Source: Euryodendron excelsum
Taxonomy: Eukaryota > Streptophyta > Magnoliopsida > Ericales > Pentaphylacaceae
Length of the DNA: 64,000 nucleotides
NCBI GenBank assembly: GCA_033060915.1
Contig: CM065379.1
Coordinates: forward strand, 34,635,318 to 34,699,317
Direction: 5' to 3'
A program made the position numbers and the translations under genes. A model generated the notes under the pieces. It was not told where the DNA came from. It saw only the letters and a program-made list of their open reading frames with translations, and did no database searches. Positions 35,160 through 46,114 of the stretch are shown here, piece by piece (within the stretch, counting starts at the first letter, position 1; every line of letters begins with the position of its first letter).

Positions 35160-38100
35160 AACCTCATGGGTGCTCTAAAAACTGCCTCGTTAAAACCTTA
35201 CCAATAAAAACCCTATGGGAAAAAAACTGTTGGCGAAGGAAAAAGAGTACAGTCTGCGACTCCCCCTCATTCATACATCTGGTATGAAGTTGAAGTTTGT
35301 AGCTTCAATTGGTCAGAGCTTTAAGACAACGCATGCCAATGTTGTGTACCAATTTCTCAAATGTTGTAGTTGGGAGTGCTTCAGTAAATAAGTCTGTCAG
35401 GTTGTCACTTGAACGTATCTGCTAGACATCAATATCATCGTTTTTCTGGAGTTCATGTGCATAAAAGAATTTTGGTGATATATGTTTGGTTCTGTTACCT
35501 TTGATATAGCCTCTTTTGATTTATGCAATACACACTGCATTATCTTCATATAATATTATTGAGGTATCTTTGATCGAAGATAGTCCGCAACTATCTTGAA
35601 TATGTTGGATCATTGCTTTCAACTAAATGCATTATCGACTTGCTTCATGAATTGCGATGATCTTATAATGATTTGAAGAAGTTGCAGTTAGTGTCTGCTT
35701 CACAGATCGCCAAGATATAGCAGTGTTACCATAGGTAAATACATACCCAGTTTGTGATCGTGTTTTATGTGGATCAGAGAGGTAACCAGCATTTGCATAG
35801 CCAACTAACTCTGATTCTGGTCCCTTTAACTAGAATAAACCCAGATCTGTTGTTCCTCGAAGGTAATGGTATATGTGCTTCATCCCATTCCAATGTCTTT
35901 GAGTTAGTGTAGAACTATATCTTGCCAATAAATTTACAGAAAATGCAATATCGGGTATTGTGCAATTTGTAAGATACATAAAAGCTCCAATAACACTGAG
36001 ACATGGTACTTCAAGACCAACGAGTTCTTCACCGTCTTCTTGAGGGCGAAAATGATCATTTTGTACATCTAGTGATCGGACAATCATGAGAGAACTCAAT
36101 GGATGAGCTTTATCCATATAAAATCGATTCAGAATCTTTTCTGTATATGTAGATTGATGGATGAGAATTCCATTTGATAAATACTCAATTTGTAATCCAA
36201 GACAAAATTTCGTTTTTCCAAGATTTTTAATTTCAAACTCCTTCTTTAAATAACAAGCAAATGTTGTCAGTTCTTTAGAAGTTCCAACAAGATTCAGATC
36301 ATCAACATGGACTGCATTAATAGCAAATTCAGATTCTGAATTCTTAATAAAAACACATGGGCAAATTGTATTATTCACATATTTATTTTTCAATAGATAT
36401 TCACTAAGACGATTGTACCACATGCCTCCAGATTGTTTTAACCCATATAGAGATCTTTGAAGCTTGATAAAATATAAGCTTCGAGATTTTGAACTAGTTG
36501 CTTCATGTATTTTAAATCCTTCAGAAATTTTCATATATATATCATTATCTAATTCACCATACAAGTAGGCTATCGCGACGTCCATCAAACGCATATCCAG
36601 TCCTTTTGAGACTGACAAACTAATTAAGAATCTAAACGTAATGACATCCATTACAGGAGAGTATGTCTCATCATAATTAATACCAGGTTTCTACGAGAAA
36701 CCTTGTGCTACTAGTCGCGCTTTATACCTTACGATTTCATTTTTCTCATTTCATTTTCACACGAATACCCATTTGTATCTAACCGATTTTACATCTTCTG
36801 GTGTTTGGACTACGGGTCCAAATACTTTGCATTGTGCTAATGAGCTTAATTCTGTCTCAATAGCTTCTTTCTATTTTGGCCAATCATTTCTATGTTGACA
36901 TTCGTCAATTGTTTGTGGTTCATTCTCTGCATTACTTCTTGTAATTGCAAGAGCCACTTTAAATGAAAAGATGTTGTCGACAACAATTTTATTTCTATTC
37001 CATTTTTCTCCTGTATTCACATAACTTATTAAGATCTCATTACTTTCCTCTGCAGAGAATATTTCTTTAGGAGGTTTCTCTTCTGGGAATACTTGTACAG
37101 GAGTTCCTTCTTTTGGAGGTTTAGATATTATGGGTTCTTCAGGAATACTGACTTGCTTATGCATTTATACCTTTCTCTTTTTAGGAACTGTGTCTTTTTC
37201 ACCAATAGGTCTCCCATGCTTCATGCGTGCTTGAGATTTATTTGCAGCTATATTAACAGATTGTTCTATAGGGACATCAATACGTGCTAGGGTATTAGCA
37301 GCTGGTATATATGATTTTGTTATCTTCTTGGTGTTAGTAAACACATCAGGTAATTGATTTGCAATTGTCTGTGAATAAATAATTCTGTGAACTTCTGATT
37401 CACATTGATTTGTTCAAGGATCAAGATGAGATACCGTAAAAGCATTCCAAGTAATCTCATGTTATTTTTTCAGTTGCGTTTTGTCTCCTCCTAATGGTGG
37501 GAAAAGTATTTCATAAAAATGACAATCCACAAAATGTGCAGTGAATACATCCCCTGTTAAAGGTTCAAGTTATCTAATAATAGATGGAGAATCAAAACCA
37601 ATATAAATTTCAAGTTGACGTTGGGGACCCCATTTAGTACGTTGTGGTAGAGTAATTGGTACATAGTTAGCACAACCAAAAATCCTTAGATGTGAAATAT
37701 TTGATTGTTGATCAAAAATAAGTTGTAATGGTAAATATACATGGTAAGCAGTGGGTCGGACACGGACTAATGATGCAGCATGCAATATGGCATGTCCCCA
37801 AGCAGAAACAGGTAATTTTGTTTTCATAAGTAAAGATCGAGCTATAAGCTGAAGGCGTTTGATAAAAGATTCAACTAGACAGTTTTGTGTGTATGTATGT
37901 GCAATGGGATGTTCAACATCAATTCCTATGAGCATGCAATAATCATTAAAAGCGTGAGATGTAAACTCACCAGCATTATCCAGTCGTATTGACTTAATCG
38001 AATAATCTGAAAACTGTGCTCGTAATTTGATAATTTGAGCAAGAAGCCTAGCAAATGCAACATTACGAGTAGAAAGCAAACAAACAGGTGACCATCGAGT

Positions 38101-38455
38101 GGATGCATCTATTAAAACCACAAAATAACAAAATGGTCCACATAGTGGGTGTATCGGTCCACATATATTTCCCTAAATTCTTTGTAAAAAGGTTGGGGAT
38201 TCAACTATTACTTTTGACGGGGATGGTCTCACAATTAATTTTTCTTGTGAACAACTAGGACATGTATAATCACTGGACAAAAGAATCTTTTGGTTCTTTA
38301 GCGGATGCCCATAGGAGTTCTCAATTATTCGACGCATCATCGTTGATCCCAGATGACCAAGATGATCACGTCAAAGTATAAAATTCTTTGGATCAAAACA
38401 CTTCTGGTGCATCACTTCAGGTGATCCCAAAATTCTTATAATTGTTGATATGCCT
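35160..38455 (-). pseudogene. Copia pol remnant: integrase, reverse transcriptase, RNase H
   Basis: Integrase 38330-37570: an HLGH-type zinc region degraded to DHLGHLG, CPSCSQEK, then the DDE core with FVVLIDASTRWSPVCLL, IRLDNAGEFTSHAFNDYC and AHTYTQNCLVESFIKRL, where the family has NG(L/I)AE. RT 36890-35830: LMDVAIAYLYGELD, YGLKQSGGMWYNRL, and the catalytic box changed from YVDD to HVDD. RNase H continues to about 35500. Several stops separate the reading blocks (for example 36652-36870 and around 37165-37570). The changed RT box and stops show it is dead. Confidence 0.88.
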
Positions 38456-38460
38456 CCAGA

Positions 38461-39884
38461 TATGCTTCATAACCGGAGTCACTCCGCAAGAATACGGAGG
38501 TCGGGCATGTAGTAAAAACCAGAGGATTCGGTGTCGTTCTCTCTCAGGGGAATTCTGCAAATATAGCAACAAAGCTTAACTAGCATATGCACTTATCTTG
38601 ATGGATTGCAAATGAAAATTCTTTTATTTTCCTAACATAAAAGAAACCGAAAATATGTTGGTTTTTAGATGGTGGTGGTTCAATACTTAATGCAATAATT
38701 TAATAACTAATGAAGGCAATAAAATATAGTTTTATGTAATTACGAAAAAGCATGGATATTGTTGTTTCGATCCACCAATTCACAACAAGAGTTTCTAATG
38801 AGAGATTTATAACTCAAATCAAGAATCGTACCTTAAATTCTTGATTCGGAAAATGTCGACTATAAAAATGTGGGTTTTTGTTTGATTGAGCATAAAGAGG
38901 AAATCTATGATTGGCACCCTAGAATCAAACCTTAGACATGTGCAATACCTATATCAACATTGATTTGTGCATAAATATTGCCAAGGGGTTATAAATCTAA
39001 GTTTTTCTAATGAATCTCATGCTAAATTAAATGGAACCATGGAATTTTAAGGATATGACTTTAAAGTTCATACAACTCATTTTCAACCCTTTGAAGATCT
39101 TTGGTGGATCTTCACAACCACATCCAAGAGATATTTAGCTACTAAAATCCATGTCTAAGAGTATAAAAGAAGACAAATTTACCATTAAACTATATAGAAC
39201 TAGTGTTTAGTTGCTAAGAAAGTGAGGGAAAATGGCAAGACAAAGTAGAGAAATATTCACTTCATATATCAAAACATTCATTTACAATGATCCAAAAGCA
39301 ATAAATGACAACATTACAAAGCATTAAAGTAAAACTAACTAAAAAACCTTACAAAATATCAAAAGTTCTCCTTTGGAAGCTACTCCTACTGTCCAGATCT
39401 ACAGATTTTCGACCTTGTTTCCCTTTTGTCCCGTATATACAGCTTTTATACTCTGTAGAAAAACAAAGTCTGTACAGACCGATCGATCGGTGGTGGCGTC
39501 CGATCGAATGGCCAACGGCGATCGATCGCCTGATCGAACGCAAAACTGACCTCTCTGAAGTTTGCATTTGTGTCGTCTGTTGAGGGAGTTCCGACGTCAC
39601 CGATTGAACGGCCGATCGATTAGAAAAGCTCCTTCTCTGAAGTTTGCTGCAGAGATCCGAACAGAGATCGCAGATCGATCGGTGAGTCTGGCGATTGATC
39701 GGCCGATCGAACGTTCCGTGGACCGTTCGATAGGGCGATCGATCGGTCTTCCTCATATTTGCCCATTTGCCTTGGTTTAAGTTATAATTCCTGTAAAAAG
39801 TGCACAAAAAGAGTTTTAATGCATTTTAAGAGTTAAAATACTAAATTAACACTGAAATTCAACTAATCAACTAGAAATTTAGGC
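38461..39884. mobile_element. Unclassified 1.42-kb insertion in copia pol
   Basis: Flanked by the 5-bp duplication CCAGA (38456-38460 and 39885-39889). Excising it with one copy of the duplication rejoins copia sequence in an open minus-strand frame (IVISGGISTIIRILGSPEV). No terminal inverted repeat, no TG...CA ends and no recognisable protein. A cluster of GATCGATCGG-type words lies at 39478-39750; the open frames across it are artefacts of that repeat. It may be a non-autonomous retroelement fragment. Confidence 0.6.
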
Positions 39885-39894
39885 CCAGAGATTA

Positions 39895-40300
39895 CTATTT
39901 CTGAGAGTAATCAATTGTATAATATAATCCAGAAGAGAAGGTAGCAAGTTTTTCTAATATATGCTTCTGGCATGAAACAATAGAAGTAATGTAAAGATAT
40001 TCTTTATTATCTTTATTTATTGTCTCTATATGATATCCATTACTATGTATATTTTTAAAACTGAGCAAATTTCTTGTAGCTCTAGTTGAATACATAGCAT
40101 CATCAATATAAAGTTTTGTTCCTTTTGGCAATAATATATTGGCTCTTCCGGAACCTTCAATTAATTTTGTACTGTCAGATATTGTCTTAACTTTATTTTT
40201 AACTAATATTAAGCGAACAAAATATTTTTTCTCTCGAAGAATTGCATGAGTTGTTGCACTGTCTACTTAACATATATCTCTATCGTTCATCTTGGAAGCT
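39895..40300 (-). pseudogene. Copia protease and pre-integrase segment
   Basis: The minus strand carries a retropepsin remnant with VDSATTHAIL near 40270-40235 and then the GAG-pre-integrase stretch KGTKLYIDDAMYSTRATRNL, LEKLATFSSGLYYTIDY ending at the insert. It links gag (right) to integrase (left) of the same element. Confidence 0.8.
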
Positions 40301-40592
40301 ATTAATGCTTTGGTAGATTCCATATTTCTATACAAAATATGAAATTACTTATTTGATAAGAAAATGAAAACATTCATATAACAGAAACATGCTTAGAAAA
40401 ATATTATAGGAGATGACAATAAACTTAAAATATAAACTAGTTGGTGTGGACATTTCCATCACCAATTAAGTGATCTATTTTTCCATCAGGATTTTCAAAG
40501 AAATCTGAAATATCAAGGTGAGTGATTTCTACTGAGTCATCAAAGTTTGTGAAATTCATTTCAACATTTTTTTCTTTATTTTGTGTTGATGC

Positions 40593-40854
40593 TTAGTAAA
40601 GATCCACTAATGGTTTGGGTGTACGACATGTACGTGACCAATGCCCTTTCATACCACATCTATAACAAATATCTTCATACGTATTTGAGAGGTTTATTCT
40701 GTAAACCTTTTCCTTTTTCTTGTTTTGTTTCAGAGTTGGTCCACGAGTTATTCCACTGCTGGTGGTGTGGTGTAGTATTCTTAACTTGAGAATTTGAAGA
40801 AGTATAACTGTTATAACCTCCACGATAACCCCCACGATGACAAAAAGTATTTCT
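40593..40854 (-). pseudogene. Copia gag, C-terminal part with zinc knuckle
   Basis: The minus strand encodes a G/Y/N/S-rich linker and the CCHC knuckle ICYRCGMKGHWSRTCRTPK. Its upstream half lies at 43066-43611; the solo LTR separates them. Rejoined across the insert, the RGRD/GRGR-rich stretch runs into TFCHRGGYRGGY. Confidence 0.85.
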
Positions 40855-41849
40855 TGTTGAGTCAAGGTTAATCCTTGTTGACTCAAGGTTAATTCCCATG
40901 TTGATTTTGATGATAACTAAACCTTGTGTTATGTTTCTAATGAATCTACTTAGTGTGCAGATTAACAAGTTCATAGTATAGACTTAAAATTCAATCTTAA
41001 GTCTAAATCTTAAGTCTAATACATATCAAGGAGAATGCATAACAAATTCAAGAAGCAAGCAATGAATTCAAAGAGCTATGCAATGAACCAAACTAAGAAA
41101 TGATGTCTATCTCTACTTCAAACATGTGTTCTACATTCGAAGAGATTGAAGGTGTTCACATGAAGCTTCTTTCAAGTATGCATAATTTCAATGAATATTG
41201 ATTTGCACCAGACTAAAGATTTCATCAGAATACACAAAGATCAGTTGAAGAAGTGCAATGCTCAGATGAAGAAGAATTGGTTGTTGAAGAGTTTGGAAAA
41301 TGCTCAAGAGATGATCTCATCTGGTATGCTAAAGACCAATTCAAGACATGTGATTGAAGTTGCCAAGAAGATGGCTCACAATGAATATCTAATCTCTACA
41401 TGAAATCCAAGTGAAGAATTCTTCTATAGTATAAAGAGTCAATGAAGATTAGATGTGTGAAGAGATTTCATCTAATCTGTAATGGTCTCTGTGTAGTGTT
41501 TATTGAACAATGAAGAATTGCTAATAAAGAGAGGAAATCAGACATGAAGCATTGTGAAGCTCTACAGGAAGATTGGCATTCAAGAAGATGTTCTACAATG
41601 ATTGAAGAAGCTTTGTAAATGAAGAAGTAAAGTTCAGTTTTAATCAAGTGAAGCTTTGACTGCTTGAGATTCAATAAGAAGATCAACATTCAATGATTGA
41701 TTCAATTCTAAGTTAAATAGAAATTAACTCTGATGAGTTAGGAAGATTTGATTGATCTTCATACCCCAAAGACATATTCCTTGAAGATCTTATACCAGTG
41801 CTTTGATAAGCTTGATCAATAGAAATCTGAAGGCTAAATTCTGGGCAAT

Positions 41850-42300
41850 GAGGGGACTCATGAAAATGAGGAGTCGCCTCCTGATCACAGACGCTAAAAG
41901 GCCTAAAGACATTGAATAATGAGGGGACTCATAGAATTGAGGTGTCGCCTCTTGCACACAGAAGCAAATTATCTGAAGACCAAGTAGGCAATGAGCAGAC
42001 ACATTGTTATGAAGTGTCGCCTCACAGTGCTAGACGTAAAGGCTTGAAGATAATATGATCAATGAGCGAACACATTGTTATGAAGTGTCGTCTCACAGTA
42101 CCAGACGCAAAGGCTTGAAGATAATATGATCAATGAGCGGACACATGAAGATGAAGTGTCGCCTCCTGGTAGCAGAAGCAAAAGGCTGGAAGTTTAAATG
42201 ATCAATGAGTGGACACCTGAAGCAGAAGTGTCGCCTCATGACAGCAGAAGCCTAATATGAAGAAGATAGATGAACAAGGAGTCGCCTCATCAACCTGAAG
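41850..42300 (+). repeat. 71-72-bp tandem array with conserved hairpin dyads
   Basis: Units begin at 41850, 41921, 41993, 42064, 42135 and 42207, with a partial unit at about 42272. Each has a left arm (GAGGGGACTC or GAGCGGACAC) and, about 14-16 bases on, a right arm (GAGTCGCCTC or GTGTCGCCTC) that can pair with it. It lies in the U3 part of the solo LTR, upstream of its TATA box. Confidence 0.85.
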
Positions 42301-42477
42301 AGGGGACTCATGAACTCAGTGAACTATATTTGGTAAATGCAGAAGCAAGAAATGTCGACACCACAAAAATGGAGCTGACTCCCTCTGTTGCAACGGCTAC
42401 TTTTCTTAACGTTATAACAGAATGGACATGCATTTATGATACCCAACCACCTCCAACGGATGGAATCAATGCAAGGG

Positions 42478-42486
42478 TATATATAC
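42478..42486 (+). promoter_or_regulatory. TATA box of the solo LTR
   Basis: TATATATAC in a GGGTATATATACTAGCC context, 180 bases after the tandem array, at the position expected for the U3/R promoter of an LTR. Confidence 0.5.
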
Positions 42487-43065
42487 TAGCCTCCAACTGC
42501 ATTTATAAATAAAAATCAAGGGAAAGAAACAACGAGAGACAAGAATCACTGATATACACTGAATATTCTTCCAACTTTCATCTGTGAGCTTTAATTATAA
42601 ATCTACTTTAGTTAGAGAGTTTATTTGTAAATTGTATACTCCTATACACTTGTAACTGAGAGTTTGAGAGTTCTCTTGTGTGAAGCAAAACTCTTGTAAA
42701 AGTTTAAGTGGAGCTTGGACAAAACCACTTGGGATTTGAAGAGCTCGATGAGGAGTTCTTGTAGAGTGAGCTGAGCACTTTGTCAATCAGCAACCTATCT
42801 TGTAATAGTTGATTACATAGTGGAAGAAGGCTTCAAGGAGGTCTTGGGGTGAGGACGTAGACCACGGTTTGTGGTTGAACCTCGGTAAATCTGTGTCTCT
42901 CCTTCATTGCTCTGTTTTCTTTGTTTTCATTGATAACTTTGCTTTGCATATAGATTGGCCTTGACTATATTGTTTAGATTAATTTTAATTAATCTTAACT
43001 TGTATTAATTTCTGAAAAACCCAATTCACCCCCTCTCTTGGGTTGCCTATTGGACCAACATTTCT

Positions 43066-43611
43066 GTCGTGTCCACGACTGCGGCCACGTCCACGATCAC
43101 GACCACGTTCATAAAATGAGACCGCATTCACTTCAGGGAATGGTGTAGAGCCGGTCGGGCGAGACTGGGGTTTTTCATCAGAAGCTCATTATTTTGTTCA
43201 GCCAAAAGGAGACATGAAATCAATTTTGAATATTTTTTGAAAATCCCATTCTCAATATTGCTGTTGCAGGAGCACATTCGATGTATGAAATGTAAAGTAT
43301 ATTTTTTCTAACATATCTTCATCAGTAATCGATTGCCCATATAATTTTAATTGTGAGCTGATTTTAAATAATGCAGAATTATACTCACCAACAGTTTTGA
43401 AATCTTGCAACCTCAGGTGCATCCAATTATAACGAGCTCTGGGGAGAAACATGGTCTTCTGGTACTCATATCTCTCCTTTAAATTTTGCCATAGTGCCAA
43501 TGAGTCTTTTACCGTGAGGTATTCAGTTTTTAATTCTTCGTGAATATGATGACGAAGAAATATCATTGCTTTTGCACGATTCTCTCTCTTCTCTCTCTCT
43601 CTCTCTCTCAC
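43066..43611 (-). pseudogene. Copia gag, N-terminal part fused to LTR microsatellite
   Basis: The minus strand reads a UBN2/retrotran_gag domain: MIFLRHHIHEELKTEYLTVK, LALWQNLKERYEYQKTMFLP, LQDFKTVGEYNSALFKISSQ. It then runs through a basic RGRD/GRGR stretch to the insert. The first residues of the open frame (MREREREKREN) are translated from the LTR's (GA)n tract, because the deletion that removed most of the 5' LTR joined the repeat to gag in frame. Confidence 0.82.
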
Positions 43612-43775
43612 ACTTTTCTATCTTTCTTCTCTCTCTTTTCTGTCTCTCTCTTTTCTATCTCTCTCTCTCTTCTTCTTTCTCTTTGTTTTTTTTTTCTTAA
43701 TTTCTCACAACATATATATAGGCATTTGAGACGGCTCATCCACCATGAGGTGAGGTGAGCCATGACCTCATAACA
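43612..43775 (-). repeat. Truncated 5' LTR of the copia element
   Basis: Aligns with 34990-35133 of the 3' LTR (shared TTTCTCACAACATATATATA, CACCATGAGGTGAGGTGAGC and CATAACA end). The remaining ~380 bp of LTR are missing. Confidence 0.82.
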
Positions 43776-43954
43776 AGATTATGTAGGTTCATTTTTTGTA
43801 AGAGGATCCACCATCAGTATTATTATGTAGGCTAATAGAAGATATGAGTGCAGTAATAAAGAAAAGTAGGCGGGAAATTAATTCTTTAGTGAGGTAAGTC
43901 TGTCAGCGAATTGCAAAGAATGGGAATGAGCTGCTGTAGCGTGTTGCCGAGAGG

Positions 43955-44160
43955 GGGCCCTTTTTTTTTTTTTTTTGAAGGTCAGGAAATCATTGGGGTG
44001 AAGGGCGAGGAGCGCGAATCTATGTGAGGGGTATGAGGGGGGCAGAAGTCGGAGGGGCGGAGCGAAAGGCGAGGAATGGGCAAGGGGAACTACATCGGAG
44101 GAAGGGGCGGGGGGTTTCCCACGCTTTTTTTTTCTTTTTTTTTTTTTCATTGAAGGTCAT
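43955..44160. repeat. T-run / G-rich module in the outer element
   Basis: T16 at about 43961-43976, a GAGGGGNGG-rich purine stretch, then interrupted T-runs at 44124-44147. Resembles 29544-29740 and 34055-34300. Confidence 0.65.
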
Positions 44161-44749
44161 GGAGGGGTAGGTTCACGGCTGAAAATGGGGAGATCAAAAG
44201 ATATTAATCAACTTTCACACGATTGGCTAAACTTCCCACGAGCCGCAACTAGGTTCCTCTATCAAAGCATGTTTATATAAATTTATATAAATAGTTAAAA
44301 AATGCTTCCAATGAGATATATAAGTATAAATAGTGCTGCAAGATAATACACAGAATAAATGCAAATCATGGAGTGAAAATGCAGATCTTTTCAAATATGT
44401 AAGCCTTAGTGCAAAATAACGTTAATAAGCAAAATAAATACAAATCATGGAGTTAAACATAGATCTTCTTAGATCTATGAACATCACTACTGAAAGGTTG
44501 CTGTCAAAGAGTGCCAAATTGACTTCGGAGCCGTCCAAAGTAAGGGCTCAATATCAGAGTCAATTTGGACTAGAAGTAGCAATGAGGGGGAGGAGGGGCA
44601 AGGTGCCCATTGGCTTTATTGCCAAGACGAGAGGTAGTAATAAGAGGGGGTGGTTCATTAGACTCACGGTTGCCTTGCGAGAGACAATGTCGCTTCTCTT
44701 TTTGGAAGGCATCACATAATAAGTGTCACTTTTTTCCAGTGGAGTGTAA

Positions 44750-44861
44750 TGCGGGCAACCTTAGATGCCGTAGGTGTATATGTATCCTCTGAGAAGTATG
44801 ACAGTCACCCAATGAACACCGAACCAAGCAGAAAGCGGAAGAGAGAGAATTGATAACAACC

Positions 44862-44894
<33 letters not shown>

Positions 44895-45468
44895 AGTGAA
44901 CTGGAGAATTCTCTTGATGAGCTAATGGGATGATTGTTTCTCTCTTTAGGAAGAGAAGCCAAAGCCTTTATATAGGCAACTCAGTCGGGGTGGAAAGGAC
45001 AATGCTTGATGGGATGTCCCTTTCATCCTCAAATGCCAAGAAGATCAGCCAAAATATCAGGAAGTTCGGGTTCATCTCAAGTATTAGAGGCCTTTGTCTA
45101 TTCCTTCTTGGTGATATCATCAAGTATCTTGGGGGTCTCTCTTATTGTGGTTGGTCAGAAAGATCTCCCTAAAGAGAACGCTTAGCATCACGACGATCCC
45201 ATAAATCTTAGCCTCCAAACCACAAGTCCCTTATGGTCCCTTGTGAAGGGTCATGGTCAACTAGAGGGGAGCCATTATTTTGGAGAGATACATCATTGGG
45301 CTATGCTCAAAGCCTAAGGATTAGAGTTACTGGAGTGTGTCCAAAGGTGATGGAGAATCCTTTGGTGCGACTCGATGTCACATGCTCAAGGTGGGATGGA
45401 GTATCCTTGAGCCTTGTTGGATAGACTGGTAGGTGTTAGGCCGGAGGAGGTCACAACATGTACCTACA
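44750..45468 (-). repeat. 5' LTR of the outer element
   Basis: Starts TGCGGGCAACC, ends TGTACCTACA on the plus strand. Has a (GA)n run at about 44866-44892 and the same TATATAGGCAACTCAGT motif as the left copy. Numerous substitutions and small indels separate the copies. Confidence 0.75.
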
Positions 45469-45777
45469 AAAAGAAAAGGAAAAGGAAAAGAAAAAGAAAA
45501 AAGAAAAAGATGAAAAACAAAGATAAAAGGGTTTCACTTTCCTAAGAAAATGGCACGTTGTGGTAAGCTGGGATAACAGTAAAATGATATCCAGTATTGA
45601 TCTCTAAAATAACAAAATTAAATATATGTGAAGTATGCATAATTGGCAGGAGGTACACCAAAAAGTTATATGCATGATAAAACAATTAACCATCTTAAAT
45701 GCATATGAAAAAAGTATCATGAAAAGCAATTATGTACCCAGTGAATGTCAAAATTTTAACACTGCTGGACAACTTAC

Positions 45778-45946
45778 TATCATCCCTTTTCACCCCAGGA
45801 AGGGATACACAGAAGAGGTTGGAATCCTCGCATTCCCCAATGTCCATCAGTCTAATAACTGGTCCAATATGTGCCCTTGCTGCAGTCCCGGTCAATGCAG
45901 ATCCACTTCTGGTTGCAGTTACAATGTTTGCCCAATGTTTGCCCAT
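45778..45946 (-). CDS. Middle coding segment of the IDM2/3-like gene
   Basis: The minus-strand frame reads WANIVTATRSGSALTGTAA, then GPVIRLMDIGECEDSNLF and VSLPGVKRDD, the start of the alpha-crystallin domain. It ends at the consensus donor GTAAGT (45777-45772), after which the frame would run on meaninglessly. The true 5' limit of the exon is unclear: it may be continuous with the upstream segment, but stops at 46117 and near 45990-46000 intervene. A 24-bp direct duplication (45845-45868 and 45944-45967) and an 11-bp tandem duplication at about 45922-45943 fall at this point. Confidence 0.72.
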
Positions 45947-46114
45947 CAGTCTAATAACTGGTCCAATCCTGGCTCAAATCTTTCTTCAAACCTGGTGTCT
46001 ACCCCAGCTGGCAATGGAGCTATATAACTTTATGTCACAGTTGTACCGATACATGGTACACTGCTGACAGGTTTCGCATGGGCATTTTGTGAATAATATT
46101 TGCTCTGGAGAAAA

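Larger units (their letters stand above)
40855..43060. mobile_element. Solo LTR (SIRE/Maximus-like copia), 2206 bp, inside copia gag
   Basis: Flanked by a perfect 5-bp duplication TTTCT (40850-40854 and 43061-43065). Ends TGTTGAGTC...GGACCAACA. The right end has the phrase CCAATTCACCCCCTCTCTTG, typical of SIRE-type LTR ends. It has a TATA box at 42478-42486 and a T/A-rich R-U5-like stretch after it, giving plus orientation. No coding region or second LTR, so it is best explained as a solo LTR left by LTR-LTR recombination. Confidence 0.82.
34594..43775 (-). mobile_element. Ty1/copia retrotransposon with truncated 5' LTR and two nested inserts
   Basis: Flanked by a perfect 5-bp duplication AGATT (34589-34593 and 43776-43780). 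The ends are TGTTATT...CATAACA. The intact 3' LTR is 34594-35133 and the polypurine tract AAGGTGGAG sits just inside it (35134-35142). Gene order on the minus strand is gag, protease, integrase, RT, RNase H, the copia order. Only the outer ~160 bp of the 5' LTR remain, joined directly to gag inside a (CT)n tract, so the primer-binding site is lost. Two later inserts interrupt it: 38461-39884 and 40855-43060. Confidence 0.9.
27718..45468 (-). mobile_element. Outer non-autonomous LTR retroelement (LARD-like), host of the nested stack
   Basis: Direct repeats 27718-28498 and 44750-45468 are similar along their whole length and end TG...CA. In minus orientation the right copy is the 5' LTR. The left copy is preceded by a polypurine tract (ACAAGGGGGCTAA) ending at 28499. 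The LTR carries a TATA motif (GCCTATATAAATGCC) near 27935-27950. Flanks AAATG (27713-27717) and AAAAG (45469-45473) match at 4 of 5 bases. Removing the two inserts at 30239-33361 and 34594-43775 leaves about 4 kb of interior without gag or pol frames, marked by imperfect tandem repeats and T/G-rich tracts. LTR divergence makes it the oldest member of the stack. No clear primer-binding site was seen. Confidence 0.7.

Noticed and set aside
36652..37164. A second gene between the copia RT and integrase blocks
   Set aside because: It continues the copia connection region and RT N-terminus with stops; not independent.
39349..39807. 152-residue open frame on the minus strand
   Set aside because: Its R/S/T/D-rich translation comes from GATCGATCGG-type words and both strands are open there. 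There is no domain or homology.
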